Shown piece after piece: positions 55,353-64,000 of a stretch of 64,000 nucleotides of DNA. The stretch's first letter is position 1, and every line of letters starts with the position of its first letter. The notes below the pieces were generated by a model. The model was given only the letters and a program-made list of their open reading frames with translations. It was not told where the DNA came from and did no database searches. Made by a program: the position numbers and the translations under genes. The DNA comes from Cyclobacteriaceae bacterium (lineage in GTDB: Bacteria; Bacteroidota; Bacteroidia; Cytophagales; Cyclobacteriaceae), in assembly GCA_016787755.1 (NCBI GenBank), contig JAEUUA010000025.1, positions 124,001-188,000 on the forward strand. Direction: 5' to 3'.

Positions 55353-58178
55353 ATGCGGTATTTTTTTGTTTTCGTTTTAGGTTTGGTTCTATTGAAATCC
55401 GCGGAAGCCACCCATCTGCGCGCGGCCGACATCAGGATTGAACCTGTTTGTGGAAGTCCGCGAACCTTTACCATAACCGTAGTAGCCTATTTAAACACGC
55501 AATCCAATACCCGCTTTGGAACCAGCAGTGAGGTGATTTTTGGGGATGGCTCATCGGTTAGAATTCCAATCACCATCGCAACGTTACGTCCCGATCTTGG
55601 ATTGAATATAGCCGTTGCTACATTTACAGTAACTCATACTTATCCCAGCGATGGAAATTTTACGGTTACCTACATGGAGCGAGACCGCAGCAGCGGTATT
55701 TTAAATATTGCCAATTCGGATGACGTGCCCTATGTAACGTTTGTCAATTTTACCATCAATCCTATCAACGGCTGTAACCATGTTCCGTTTCTGTCGGTAC
55801 CTCCGCTTGATCGCGCCTGCTTCAAGTCAGCATTTTTTCATACCCCCGGTGCTTATGATACTGATGGAGATAGTTTGTCGTACGAATTATCGGTGCCAGC
55901 CAGCAGTCCAACTTCATTTGCCAATTACACACCACCCAATAATCCCCTGTTTTATACAAACTTCAATAGTGGGAATGAAAAAGAAAATGGGCCGCCCATT
56001 TTTACTATTAACCCTATTTCAGGTCTGTTAACCTGGGATGCACCGGGGCGAATTGGAGAATATAATATTGCCTTTAAAATTATTGAGTGGCGAAAAGATT
56101 CTACAACCCATCAATATCGAAAACTAAGCACCACTACCCGCGATATGCAAATTGTGGTGGAAGAGTGTTTGAATATTCGACCTGAACTAATTATACCGGC
56201 CGATCTTTGTGTGGAAGCAGGAACTTCCATCAAAGAATTGATTCGTGGAATTGATCAGGATAAAGATGCTGTTAAGATTGAAGTATTTTCTGAACTAATT
56301 GATTTTGCACCCTCAAAAATCCCGGCTACCTATTCACCCAATCCACCTTCCTTCTCACCTTCCGATCCACCAGCCGAGCTTCGCTTTCAATGGCAAACTG
56401 ATTGTCTTCATGTTCGGCAGCAACCTTATCAGGTTGTGTTTAAAATAACAGATAACCCACCAAAAGGACCTAAACTGGTAAACTTTAAAATCTGGAACAT
56501 TAAGGTGGTTGCCCCTGCCCCGCAATGGGTAAAAACAGAATTAGACTTAGTGAAACGGCATACCAATTTGGAATGGAATTCCTATGCCTGTAGCAATGCT
56601 GATAAAATTCAAATCTGGAGAAAGGTAGATTCCTATCCTTACTCGCCTGGGCTTTGCAGTCCGGGCTTGCCAAAGTTTTTTGGGTACAATCTGATTGGAG
56701 AAGTTCCTGTATCACAAACCACTTTTACAGATACAAATTTTGGAAGGGGCTTAGTTGTAGGGGCCACCTACTGTTATAGAATATTGGCTTACTTTAATTC
56801 GCCAGCCAGCACACCCAGTTTGGTTTCGTTGGAAAAATGCATTGGCCCAATTGAAGCGGATGCTCCGGTAATTACTCACGTGAGTGTTGAAAAAACGGAT
56901 GCCGATGAGGGAAAAATAAGAGTGAGTTGGCGAAGTCCTTTTGCCATCAATGAAGTTCAGTTTCCTAAGCCTTATGAATATGAAATTTATAGAGCGATTG
57001 GTTTTGCCGGTGATACCAGTTTGATAAAAGCAGGCCGTGTGAGTGATACTACATTTTTAGATGCTGCTCTTAACACGGAAGAAAAAGTTTTCAATTATCG
57101 CATTGTGCTATATGCAATTCCACAAAATGCACAACACATGATTTCAGTCGATACATCTGCAATAGCTTCTTCGGTTCGTTTAAAAGCATCAATCGGCATA
57201 AAGAAAATCGAACTTGCATGGCGCGATAGTGTCCCGTGGTCAAATGTGATTCCAACCACACCCTACCATTTAATCTATCGATCGATTGAAAGTCCTGACC
57301 CACAGGACATGATTTTGATTGATAGTGTGAACGTAACTGAAAATGGCTTCACCTATGTAGATCTGGGTAAGTTTAATAATGAGGCGTTACAGGATGACAA
57401 ACGTTACTCATATCGCATTTTAACCCGCGGAACGTATGGAAATCCAAAGATTAAGATTCTGGAAAATTTTTCGCAGGTAATCACCACCTATCCCGAAAAC
57501 AAATTACTTCCGTGCACTCAGGCACTGGAGTTGTCGGTTGTCACTTGTGATGAATATTTAAACGCGAACAATTGCTCCCAAACCGAGTTCAGCAATACCT
57601 TGCGATGGACGTTAAATGATTTGCCGGGTTGCCGAAGAGATATTCGATCCTACAACGTATATGGTTCGCAAAACCCTGATGGAGAATTTGAATTAGTAGC
57701 TCAAGGCGTGAAAGATACGTTCTTTGTTCACAACGGACTTCCTTCCTTTGCGTATTGTTATAAAGTTTCCGCTATTGATGCACTGGGGCAAGAAGGCCCG
57801 CGGAGTGATTATACATGCAATGATAATTGCCCCTATTATATGCTGCCAAATGTATTTACACCCAACGAAGATGGCTTCAACGATGTTTTCAGTGCCAACT
57901 TTGATGTAGACAACAACGACAACACAGGACTTACCATTCGGTGTCCGCGATTTGTTAAAAGCGTTCTCCTTCATGTGTATAACCGATGGGGTTCAGAAGT
58001 ATATCAATACAGGTCGCAAGATGGTAGCGATACCAGTATTCACTGGGACGGAACAGAATCAAACGGCCATGAACTTGCAACCGGAGTATATTATTATCGC
58101 GCAGAGGTAATCTTTGACAGACTTTATCCAAAAGATCGTCACAAAGAAATAAATGGTTGGGTGCAGTTGATCCGCTAA
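55353..58178 (+). CDS. Large secreted protein with FN3-like domains and gliding-motility C-terminal domain
   Basis: A 941-residue protein with a signal peptide (YFFVFVLGLVLLKSAEA). The N-terminal domain (about residues 20-150) starts THLRAADIRIEPVC and has internal cysteines. A cadherin/PKD-like region follows with DTDGDSLSYELS and GIDQDKDAVKIEV. Several fibronectin III-like domains (about 410-780) lead to the CHU_C type B domain beginning LPNVFTPNEDGFNDVF and ending WVQLIR, for type IX secretion and surface attachment. The nearby convergent OmpA gene could assist its assembly, but that is only positional. Confidence 0.87.
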   Translation: MRYFFVFVLGLVLLKSAEATHLRAADIRIEPVCGSPRTFTITVVAYLNTQSNTRFGTSSEVIFGDGSSVRIPITIATLRPDLGLNIAVATFTVTHTYPSDGNFTVTYMERDRSSGILNIANSDDVPYVTFVNFTINPINGCNHVPFLSVPPLDRACFKSAFFHTPGAYDTDGDSLSYELSVPASSPTSFANYTPPNNPLFYTNFNSGNEKENGPPIFTINPISGLLTWDAPGRIGEYNIAFKIIEWRKDSTTHQYRKLSTTTRDMQIVVEECLNIRPELIIPADLCVEAGTSIKELIRGIDQDKDAVKIEVFSELIDFAPSKIPATYSPNPPSFSPSDPPAELRFQWQTDCLHVRQQPYQVVFKITDNPPKGPKLVNFKIWNIKVVAPAPQWVKTELDLVKRHTNLEWNSYACSNADKIQIWRKVDSYPYSPGLCSPGLPKFFGYNLIGEVPVSQTTFTDTNFGRGLVVGATYCYRILAYFNSPASTPSLVSLEKCIGPIEADAPVITHVSVEKTDADEGKIRVSWRSPFAINEVQFPKPYEYEIYRAIGFAGDTSLIKAGRVSDTTFLDAALNTEEKVFNYRIVLYAIPQNAQHMISVDTSAIASSVRLKASIGIKKIELAWRDSVPWSNVIPTTPYHLIYRSIESPDPQDMILIDSVNVTENGFTYVDLGKFNNEALQDDKRYSYRILTRGTYGNPKIKILENFSQVITTYPENKLLPCTQALELSVVTCDEYLNANNCSQTEFSNTLRWTLNDLPGCRRDIRSYNVYGSQNPDGEFELVAQGVKDTFFVHNGLPSFAYCYKVSAIDALGQEGPRSDYTCNDNCPYYMLPNVFTPNEDGFNDVFSANFDVDNNDNTGLTIRCPRFVKSVLLHVYNRWGSEVYQYRSQDGSDTSIHWDGTESNGHELATGVYYYRAEVIFDRLYPKDRHKEINGWVQLIR

Positions 58179-58188
58179 TTCGCTACAA

Positions 58189-58932
58189 TTAGTCTCTCAG
58201 AATAATCTCCACACGCCTGTTCTTTTGCCTTCCTTCTTCAAAGGTGTTGTCACCAATGGGCTCGGCACTTCCCTTCCCTTCAAACGTAATTCGGGTAGGA
58301 TCAATTCCTTTATCAATCAGATAGACACCCACTGCCTCCGCGCGGCTGGTAGATAATCTCATGTTATAGGCCTCCCGACCTGTGTTATCCGTATGACCAA
58401 TGATGAATACTTGCGTGGTTAGTTTCTTTTTCAGGAGCCCAACCAAGGTATCTAATTGCGAAGTGAAATCTTTCTTCAGGGCCGGACTATTCACGTCAAA
58501 CAACACATCACTCAGAATAAATTTCCGTTCCTTCGGTGCATCCTTATCGACCATGGGAGCAATGACCTTTTTTATTGCTGTGGTATCTGGTTTAATGGCC
58601 GGAGGTTCCGTAGTATGCACGACTGCTTTTGCCTCAGTCTTATTTATTTTCTTTGCCTGCTTTACCTGAGGCACATCTTTATACCCATCATACCGTCTAT
58701 CCTTTTGCGATTTTTGCCAGCCAGCTTCTCTGCGGCAATTGATCTTAAAACATAAAACTCGTTGAAAGATATTGTGTTTTGACGCACTTCGTATTCGTAA
58801 AATATCCCGATGGGCGGGTGTGAGATGTGAAATCAGGGTAGGTACCGGCAACTGAATATTATCTTGAGCCAAGCTACTAATTGACGTGCTCAAAATAATT
58901 GCGATTACAAGAAAGATACGCTTGAGATACAT
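58189..58932 (-). CDS. OmpA-family lipo- or outer-membrane protein
   Basis: A 247-residue exported protein with a signal peptide (FLVIAIILSTSISSLAQ). A poorly structured, Lys-rich middle (about 45-135) is followed by an OmpA C-terminal domain with LSDVLFDVNSPALKKDF, IIGHTDNTGREAYNM and NRRVEIIL. The domain binds peptidoglycan. The Lys/Arg-rich middle, including FKINCRREAGWQKSQKDRR, is odd for an exported protein and may bind nucleic acid or acidic cell-wall polymers. It is convergent with the large surface protein, ten bases apart. Confidence 0.85.
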   Translation of the reverse strand: MYLKRIFLVIAIILSTSISSLAQDNIQLPVPTLISHLTPAHRDILRIRSASKHNIFQRVLCFKINCRREAGWQKSQKDRRYDGYKDVPQVKQAKKINKTEAKAVVHTTEPPAIKPDTTAIKKVIAPMVDKDAPKERKFILSDVLFDVNSPALKKDFTSQLDTLVGLLKKKLTTQVFIIGHTDNTGREAYNMRLSTSRAEAVGVYLIDKGIDPTRITFEGKGSAEPIGDNTFEEGRQKNRRVEIILRD

Positions 58933-58974
58933 GAATAAAGGATAACAAATTAAACGTTTAAAATAACAGAAAAC

Positions 58975-59619
58975 CTACAGAAATTCTCTGATCGTATCCG
59001 CCCAAATTTTATATCCCTTTGCGTTAAGATGAAGACCATCTTCCATAAAGATATCTTTTAACACCACTCCCTGTGCATCCAGCATGGGTGTCCAAACATC
59101 TACAAATGAAACTTTTTTATGTTGATTAGTCCATGCCTTTAGTTGTTGATTATAGGCTATATAAGTTTCCTTAAGATGCCATCGTGCCAGACTTGGCTTA
59201 GCCGAAATAAAAATCACTTTTACATGGTTAGGAAGTCGGGCCCGAATAAGAGAAAGTAATTGGTCGGCTGTTTCTAAAATTTCATGAGGTGACTTTCCTG
59301 AGTTAATATCATTGTCGCCTTCGTAAATAAAGATCTCTTTTGGTTTGTGTTTGATTACTAGTTGTTCGGCATAAAAGAGCAAGTCACTCATTTCAGAACC
59401 TCCAAACCCACGATTGAGTGTATGGTGGTTTGGGAAATCTGTTGCCAAGCTTTTCCAAAACCTGATACTCGAACTTCCTGTAAAGAGAATTAGTTTTCTG
59501 TGGTGTACCGAGCTATCCGAATTCACCAAATTATCGACTTCCTTTTGAAAACGCGCAGGATCCTGTGCTGAAAGTGAAGCACTTAAACACAAGGCAATCA
59601 GAAAAATAATAATCCTCAT
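58975..59619 (-). CDS. Secreted SGNH/GDSL-type hydrolase
   Basis: A 214-residue exported esterase or lipase of the SGNH superfamily. Signal peptide IIIFLIALCLSASLSAQ; block I LFTGSSSIRFW with the catalytic Ser at about 49-51; block II NRGFGGSEMSD with the oxyanion Gly; block III IYEGDNDIN with the Asn; block V DGLHLNAKGY with the catalytic His. Substrates may be acetylated or acylated carbohydrate. It is 42 bases from the OmpA gene on the same strand. Confidence 0.9.
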   Translation of the reverse strand: MRIIIFLIALCLSASLSAQDPARFQKEVDNLVNSDSSVHHRKLILFTGSSSIRFWKSLATDFPNHHTLNRGFGGSEMSDLLFYAEQLVIKHKPKEIFIYEGDNDINSGKSPHEILETADQLLSLIRARLPNHVKVIFISAKPSLARWHLKETYIAYNQQLKAWTNQHKKVSFVDVWTPMLDAQGVVLKDIFMEDGLHLNAKGYKIWADTIREFL

Positions 59620-59678
59620 AACACTTTACTTTAGGTAGCTAATATGAGGATTTTTAAACGAAGAATAACGTTGATTAT

Positions 59679-60602
59679 TTAAGTGGTGACCGTATTTGAA
59701 CTGCGAAATTCGTTTTCATAATTATCTCTGTTCAATTTACTCATTGCCTTCTCAGCCCGACTGTGTGCTACCTTCTTTTTGAAATCAAACCATTTCTCTT
59801 CCTTCATCAGATTACGCATCATGCGATCAATCAATCGCCTGCCGCCCAAACTCCAGGCACCTTGCAATTTCATATTGAGGCTATTAGCAACCGTTCGCAC
59901 GGAAAGCCCAAAACCTCCTTCCAGATATTCTATATGATGCCAATACCCACTGGGCATAAACAGCGTATCGCCATGTTCAAGAATTGTAGTCATCCCTTTC
60001 ACATATTTTAATCCCGGAAAGGTTTTGTAATCCGGATGGTCCACATCCACAATTGAATGCACATTAAAGGGCAGGCGATATAATAAATCAGATTGATCAG
60101 GTGCAAAAAGAACTACTCGCTTACGGCCATGGAATTGCGTAAGGAAAACATTGCTCATGTCAATATCTTGATGCATGCGAACAATCGATTTTGGCGGACC
60201 AAAAAACATGAATGGAATTTTGATGTAGCCTTTTGTGATTTCCGGATAATCAAAATCCTTTAGCAGTTCGGGCTTGTGTTTGAATACCGGAAACAGAAAG
60301 AGTCTAAGATCAGTTGGCTCACGCTCAATCAAATTCAGGTATTCGTCAAACCGCATAGTAGCATTGGGTACCTCCAGCGTTTTTGAAATGTCTTCCTTTC
60401 GATTCCCAAACAAACCCACTTCTATGTTCCCCATCGATTTCTTAAAAAAATCCATCGTCCATTTTTCGTAAGCGGGGTATTTCTTCCACAGGCCTCTTAA
60501 CACGACAGGCTTTTGTGGTTTTAAATAAGTGTTGTGAAACTCTTCGCGCGTAATTGTGGAACCGTCTATGCAAGGAACCAAACTTTTAATATCTAGTGCC
60601 AT
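59679..60602 (-). CDS. JmjC/cupin-8 dioxygenase-like protein
   Basis: A 307-residue protein of the cupin-like (Cupin_8/JmjC) group, which includes 2-oxoglutarate/Fe(II) hydroxylases of proteins. The metal motif is MHQDIDMSN with His142 and Asp144, and the second His is in SGYWHHIEYL at about 220. The middle carries FHGRKRVVLFAPDQSDLLY. It is cytoplasmic, with no signal. A hydroxylation target cannot be read from the sequence; relatives modify ribosomal or other proteins. A 170-base gap separates it from the next gene upstream. Confidence 0.86.
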   Translation of the reverse strand: MALDIKSLVPCIDGSTITREEFHNTYLKPQKPVVLRGLWKKYPAYEKWTMDFFKKSMGNIEVGLFGNRKEDISKTLEVPNATMRFDEYLNLIEREPTDLRLFLFPVFKHKPELLKDFDYPEITKGYIKIPFMFFGPPKSIVRMHQDIDMSNVFLTQFHGRKRVVLFAPDQSDLLYRLPFNVHSIVDVDHPDYKTFPGLKYVKGMTTILEHGDTLFMPSGYWHHIEYLEGGFGLSVRTVANSLNMKLQGAWSLGGRRLIDRMMRNLMKEEKWFDFKKKVAHSRAEKAMSKLNRDNYENEFRSSNTVTT

Positions 60603-60772
60603 GGATATGTCTTAGGTTAACTACCCTAAAAACGATACGAATCGAAAATAGTTCCTGTTAATTCATTCTATCTGCAGAAAATCAGGATAACACCCCACAC
60701 GTATAGGTTGAAAACTAATTGGTACTTGAAAGAAAGTAAATACGGAGATAGGGCTATATAACGATTGAAAAT

Positions 60773-61135
60773 TTAAATCCATGCTTGATTATGAACGGTG
60801 CGTTCATGTTCAACCTCACCTGTATGAGCAGTTTCTTTGGGTTCAAAGAGCAGCACCCAAACTTCTTCGCCATTGGTTCGTGGATTGTGTTCCACTCCTT
60901 TTGGCACAACAATCATCTCTCCTTCTTTTATTACTTCGGTACGATCGCGGAAGTCCATATACAACGTGCCCTTGAAAATCATAAACAACTCATCTTCGTT
61001 TTTGTGACTGTGCCACACAAACTCGTCTTTTACTTTTGCCAACTTCACATACTGGCCATTTAATTCACCAATGATTTTAGGTGTCCATGTTTCTGAAAAT
61101 AGGTTAAATTTTTGATTGATGTTTATCGTCTTCAT
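60773..61135 (-). CDS. Small cupin protein
   Basis: A 120-residue single-domain cupin. The first metal motif is WHSHKNEDELF, with His at about 42-44 and Glu, and the second is PKGVEHNPRT with a His. This matches small cupins of the type that bind metal and isomerise or degrade sugars or aromatic compounds. It is 9 bases downstream of a TauE/SafE-type exporter on the same strand, so the two form an operon. The function is undefined. Confidence 0.85.
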   Translation of the reverse strand: MKTININQKFNLFSETWTPKIIGELNGQYVKLAKVKDEFVWHSHKNEDELFMIFKGTLYMDFRDRTEVIKEGEMIVVPKGVEHNPRTNGEEVWVLLFEPKETAHTGEVEHERTVHNQAWI

Positions 61136-61144
61136 AAATACAAA

Positions 61145-61900
61145 TTAAAGCATCATTCCCACAGCGGCAACCACTGTCATACCAATAATAAACCAGCGGT
61201 AATTTTTTTCTGAGATTTTTTTAATAATTACTACGCCTAAAAAGGCACCTAGTAAAATAACAGGTAGTGTCGTTAACCCAAACCAAACCGTATTCCACGT
61301 AATGGTATGCCACACAAATACATGAAACGGAATTTTAAACCAATTGACCACCATAAAAAACCAGGCAGCCGTGCCTATGTAAGCATTTTTAGGAAGACGG
61401 GTAGAGAGTAAATAAATTCCCATCACCGAACCTGCCAGGTTACCCACCATGGAAGAGAACCCTCCCACTACACCCGTTGCGTGAGCGAATATTATATTGG
61501 TGGGTATTTTGTCTTGTCTTCCGCTTTGTTCCAACCAAATCATGATGGCTACGCTTATTACGATAATGATACCCATGATCAGTTTGAAAACCTGATCATT
61601 GATAAAATTACCCACAATGGTACCCAAAATAATTCCTGCAGCAGCCCATGGAAAAAGTAGTTTCAAATGATGCCAGGACGCATGACGATGATAATACAAC
61701 ACCCCCATGATATCGCCCAATATTAAGATGGGTAACAAAATGCCACTGGATTTCTGGCCACCAAACACAGTGGCTAACATAGGTACAGCCAATATTCCTG
61801 TTCCGTGTACTCCCGTCTTCGCCATACCGATAAACAACGCCACGCTTAACACAATTGCTACTTCAACGAATGTAAGGTGATACGAAAAGAGCGTGATCAA
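61145..61900 (-). CDS. TauE/SafE-family membrane transporter
   Basis: A 251-residue integral membrane protein of the TauE/SafE anion exporter family, with eight or so membrane segments arranged as two repeats. The first repeat is visible as TFVEVAIVLSVALFIGMAKTG, with the family Gly-x-Gly-Gly-like turn, and the second as TGVVGGFSSMVGNLAGSVMG. Relatives export sulfite, sulfoacetate or other organic anions. It opens the operon with the small cupin gene, so the cupin may act on the transported compound. Confidence 0.9.
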   Translation of the reverse strand: MITLFSYHLTFVEVAIVLSVALFIGMAKTGVHGTGILAVPMLATVFGGQKSSGILLPILILGDIMGVLYYHRHASWHHLKLLFPWAAAGIILGTIVGNFINDQVFKLIMGIIIVISVAIMIWLEQSGRQDKIPTNIIFAHATGVVGGFSSMVGNLAGSVMGIYLLSTRLPKNAYIGTAAWFFMVVNWFKIPFHVFVWHTITWNTVWFGLTTLPVILLGAFLGVVIIKKISEKNYRWFIIGMTVVAAVGMML

Positions 61901-61928
61901 TAGAGGTGGTAAGATTAATGCGGGTTAA

Positions 61929-61956
61929 AGATACTGGATTCTTGATTCTTGGATAC
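61929..61956. repeat. Possible partial copy of the GATACTGGAT repeat family
   Basis: GATACTGGATTCTTGATTCTTGGATAC resembles one arm of the copies at 1.4 and 46.2 kb, but no complementary arm is present, so it is a degenerate or partial copy. Confidence 0.35.
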
Positions 61957-62020
61957 AAGATAGATTGATAATCAACTAAACTATCATGGTTCGTTAACTA
62001 CAGACTATTTTCTATACTAA

Positions 62021-63385
62021 CTAAGGAGTCTTCTCAAGCTTCTTTAACCCGGCATCAATTTCTGTTTTTGACAACCACTTGCCTCGAATCATAACTCCAG
62101 CCACCTTTTTAGAGTTTATAATATCGGCCAACGGATTTCCATCCATTAAAAGTAAATCAGCAACAGCACCCGGCTTAATGGTTCCCGCATCGGCAAGATT
62201 AAGATACTTTGCAACATTAACGGTTCCTGTTCGCAGCGCCTGATATGGGGTAAGCCCGGAGTCTACCAAATACTTTAATTCATTATGGGTTGAAAAACCC
62301 GGGACATTAAAAATCTGTGGCGCATCGCATCCCAATAATAAACCAATTCCATTTTTCTGACATTCATAAATCAACTTGCGTCTGAGTTTGATGAAATTTT
62401 CAATCTTAGCGGCATCGTATTGCTCATTGGCCATTAAATTTTTCTTGGCGCCAATCCATTGGGTAATGGTTTGAGCATTCATGTATTTACTATCGGGATC
62501 TTGTTTAAAAACATCCCCTGTGAAATCTGCATCAAACCAACGATCGGCCAATGATTGGGTAGGTACCACCCAAATATTTTTCTCTTTCAAGGAACTCATC
62601 AACTTTGGTATCTGACTTTCATCTACCTGATCGGCCACAAACATTCCAAACAAACCGGTCTGCTGTTCTACCATGGCTTCAATACCGGGAACCATGCCTT
62701 CCACAAATCCATCGAGGTGATCGATAGAAGAATACTCCGCATCCATAGCACGCCACACACCTACTCCAAACGACACATGGCCCACAAAAGGAATTCTTAC
62801 TTCTTTCGCTGTGGATGATATCGCACCAAAGGTTTCCTTGGTAAGGCCGGGATGAAGTTTTAGATAATCGTACCCGGCAGCTTTTTGCTCACGCACCATT
62901 TCAGCACCTCGTGCGGCCGTCTTTACACTGAGTCCATTAAACGAAGGCCCTGTTGTATAAAATCTTGGTCCAAAAATTTCACCGCTGTTAATCTTGCTGC
63001 GTAACTCCAAATGACTTGGATGTCCGAGCATACCACGAATGGTGGTAATGCCATTCGCAGCAAAAAGGAATAGTACTTCCTTATGTGATTCAATATTATC
63101 GTTAGGCGGAACATGAGCATGCATTTCGGCTAACCCCGGCATTAAGTATTTTCCTTTCGCATTAATAACCCATGCATTCTTACTGAACTTTATACTATTA
63201 CCCATAGCAGATACTCGTCCTCCTTTCACCAACACCATTTGATTTTCTAGCACCCGTTCGCTATCCATTGGAATCACATTCACGGAAGTGAAAACTATTT
63301 CCCGTTGAGAGGAATCAATCAAATTCTGGCTATGTAACGTAATCACTGAAAGAGTGAGAAGAAGAGTTAAAAGTCTTGAGTACAT
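62021..63385 (-). CDS. Exported metal-dependent amidohydrolase
   Basis: A 454-residue amidohydrolase with a signal peptide (YSRLLTLLLTLSVITLHSQ). The beta-sandwich N-terminus precedes the TIM-barrel, where the first metal ligands are LAEMHAHV with His88 and His90. A Lys in YLKLHPG is the likely carboxylated bridging residue, then SFGVGV/SSIDHLDG bring further His ligands, and LLLGCDAPQI gives the catalytic Asp. Similar exported hydrolases cleave imide, dipeptide or peptide-like bonds in the periplasm. The substrate is unknown. The gene appears monocistronic. Confidence 0.9.
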   Translation of the reverse strand: MYSRLLTLLLTLSVITLHSQNLIDSSQREIVFTSVNVIPMDSERVLENQMVLVKGGRVSAMGNSIKFSKNAWVINAKGKYLMPGLAEMHAHVPPNDNIESHKEVLFLFAANGITTIRGMLGHPSHLELRSKINSGEIFGPRFYTTGPSFNGLSVKTAARGAEMVREQKAAGYDYLKLHPGLTKETFGAISSTAKEVRIPFVGHVSFGVGVWRAMDAEYSSIDHLDGFVEGMVPGIEAMVEQQTGLFGMFVADQVDESQIPKLMSSLKEKNIWVVPTQSLADRWFDADFTGDVFKQDPDSKYMNAQTITQWIGAKKNLMANEQYDAAKIENFIKLRRKLIYECQKNGIGLLLGCDAPQIFNVPGFSTHNELKYLVDSGLTPYQALRTGTVNVAKYLNLADAGTIKPGAVADLLLMDGNPLADIINSKKVAGVMIRGKWLSKTEIDAGLKKLEKTP

Positions 63386-63433
63386 AGGCTTTAGTCTTTA
63401 GTGATGAGTCATTAGTCGATAGTTCATTGTTAT

Positions 63434-63496
63434 GATGCTGGATACTGGATGCTAGCTACTAGCTATAGACAAGTATCCAGAATCGAGTATCCAGCG
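63434..63496. repeat. Dispersed palindromic repeat, GATACTGGATGCT family, copy 5
   Basis: GCTGGATACTGGAT (63437-63450) pairs with ATCGAGTATCCAGC (63482-63495), 13 of 14 positions, and the word GATACTGGATGCT is intact. It lies between the amidohydrolase and YdeI-like genes. Confidence 0.7.
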
Positions 63497-64000
63497 TTAA
63501 GTTCTCACATATTTCCAGTTTCTGATTTTTCCTTCGGCCAACCATTCAAGGGCTGTTTCCATTCGCTTATCACGAGTGACTTCAGTCTTGGCTTCGGTAA
63601 TCCATTCTATATATTCTTTCTTGTTAGAATAACTGAACGCTTCAAATGTTTTTAATGCTGCTTTATTGCTTTTTAAGGCTTTGATGAAATAGGGAGGAGT
63701 AACTAATTCTTTTTTCTCCGGTTTCTTTTTCACCACTTTAGCTCCTGTCTCGTTCAACTTCGCAGCTTCTTTAACATAAGCAATAATCACTTTGTCGGCC
63801 GGTAAATCTTTCAGAGACGTTAGTTTACCCAAGTGCCCCATAGCAGTCTCGGTCTCCGCATTTTTTATCAGGGTTTTATCTTTCATCAGCGAAGCCTTCC
63901 AAAAGCCGAAAGTGCAGTGCTGCTTAAAGGCAGCCATGTTGCACATGATTCCTTTGTGTTCAAAAACCGGAAAGCTCCACTTCATGGTTTCTACCACCTC
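63497..64000 (-). CDS. YdeI/OmdA-like protein (5' end outside window)
   Basis: Partial gene of a YdeI/DUF1801-type protein; the frame is open through the right edge, so the first 20-30 residues are missing. The visible part has the DUF1801 pattern MKWSFPVFEHKGIMCNMAAF, then FWKASLMKDKT, a Lys/Pro-rich linker and the YdeI/OmdA tail with YSNKKEYIEWITEAK and a terminal ALEWLAEGKIRNWKYV. The apparent start at 63997 is a GTG within the frame and is unlikely to be the true start. Such proteins are small and soluble and have no settled role. Confidence 0.85.
   Translation of the reverse strand, partial: EVVETMKWSFPVFEHKGIMCNMAAFKQHCTFGFWKASLMKDKTLIKNAETETAMGHLGKLTSLKDLPADKVIIAYVKEAAKLNETGAKVVKKKPEKKELVTPPYFIKALKSNKAALKTFEAFSYSNKKEYIEWITEAKTEVTRDKRMETALEWLAEGKIRNWKYVRT

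Overview
The window reads as chromosomal DNA of a member of the Bacteroidota, most likely a gliding or Cytophagales-type bacterium. The evidence is direct. Two giant secreted proteins end in the gliding-motility/type IX secretion C-terminal domain (17882-23503 and 55353-58178), and one CotH protein ends in a type A sorting tail (31689-33347). There is a PUR-alpha-like DUF3276 protein, four large FtsX/MacB-type permeases in a row, many Bacteroidota-style lipoproteins, and little Shine-Dalgarno signal ahead of most genes. No rRNA, tRNA, CRISPR array, transposase or phage gene was seen.

Layout. 1-4.4 kb: a periplasmic sugar-oxidation locus with a GMC oxidoreductase tail, a gluconate dehydrogenase subunit 3-like protein and two tandem Tat-exported Gfo/Idh/MocA oxidoreductases, closed by a clear terminator. 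4.4-8.8 kb: two DinB-fold proteins, then a sparse accessory stretch with repeats, a pair of overlapping paralogous small genes behind a doubled palindrome, and several small unknowns. 8.8-12.7 kb: a PD40/OmpA envelope protein, a lipoprotein and a DUF3500 protein. 12.7-17.9 kb: a stand-alone Cas6-like RNA endonuclease behind ychF, then DUF3276, DUF58, ferredoxin and acyl-CoA reductase genes. 17.9-24.6 kb: a 1873-residue repeat adhesin translationally coupled to a small secreted protein, and a membrane-anchored unknown. 24.7-28.3 kb: smc with its terminator. 28.5-30.4 kb: a tandem gene duplication that includes both flanks. 30.4-33.7 kb: a soluble Gfo/Idh protein, a degraded gene tail, a CotH protein and a small membrane protein. 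33.9-38.7 kb: a PQQ/cytochrome c dehydrogenase and a YCII-DinB-ECF sigma operon. 38.7-48.7 kb: four FtsX-type permeases without an ATPase. 49-64 kb: sialate O-acetylesterase, MsrB, lipoproteins, Dps, a second CotH, a second gliding-type protein, OmpA, SGNH hydrolase, JmjC-like cupin, cupin plus TauE/SafE exporter, amidohydrolase and a YdeI-like protein.

How it fits together. Much of the coding capacity is directed at the envelope and exterior: type IX cargo, lipoproteins, OmpA anchors and periplasmic oxidoreductases feeding on sugars or alcohols. Stress-related functions (Dps, MsrB, DinB-fold proteins, an ECF sigma factor with its YCII partner) are scattered between. Three different families of short palindromic intergenic repeats lie between genes. 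The most unusual items are the orphan Cas6-like gene, the operator-like doubled palindrome before two coupled paralogous small genes, and the recent duplication at 28.5-30.4 kb whose boundaries can be read.

Limits: functions are assigned by recognising motifs and family patterns by eye. No database search, structure prediction or computed identity was available.
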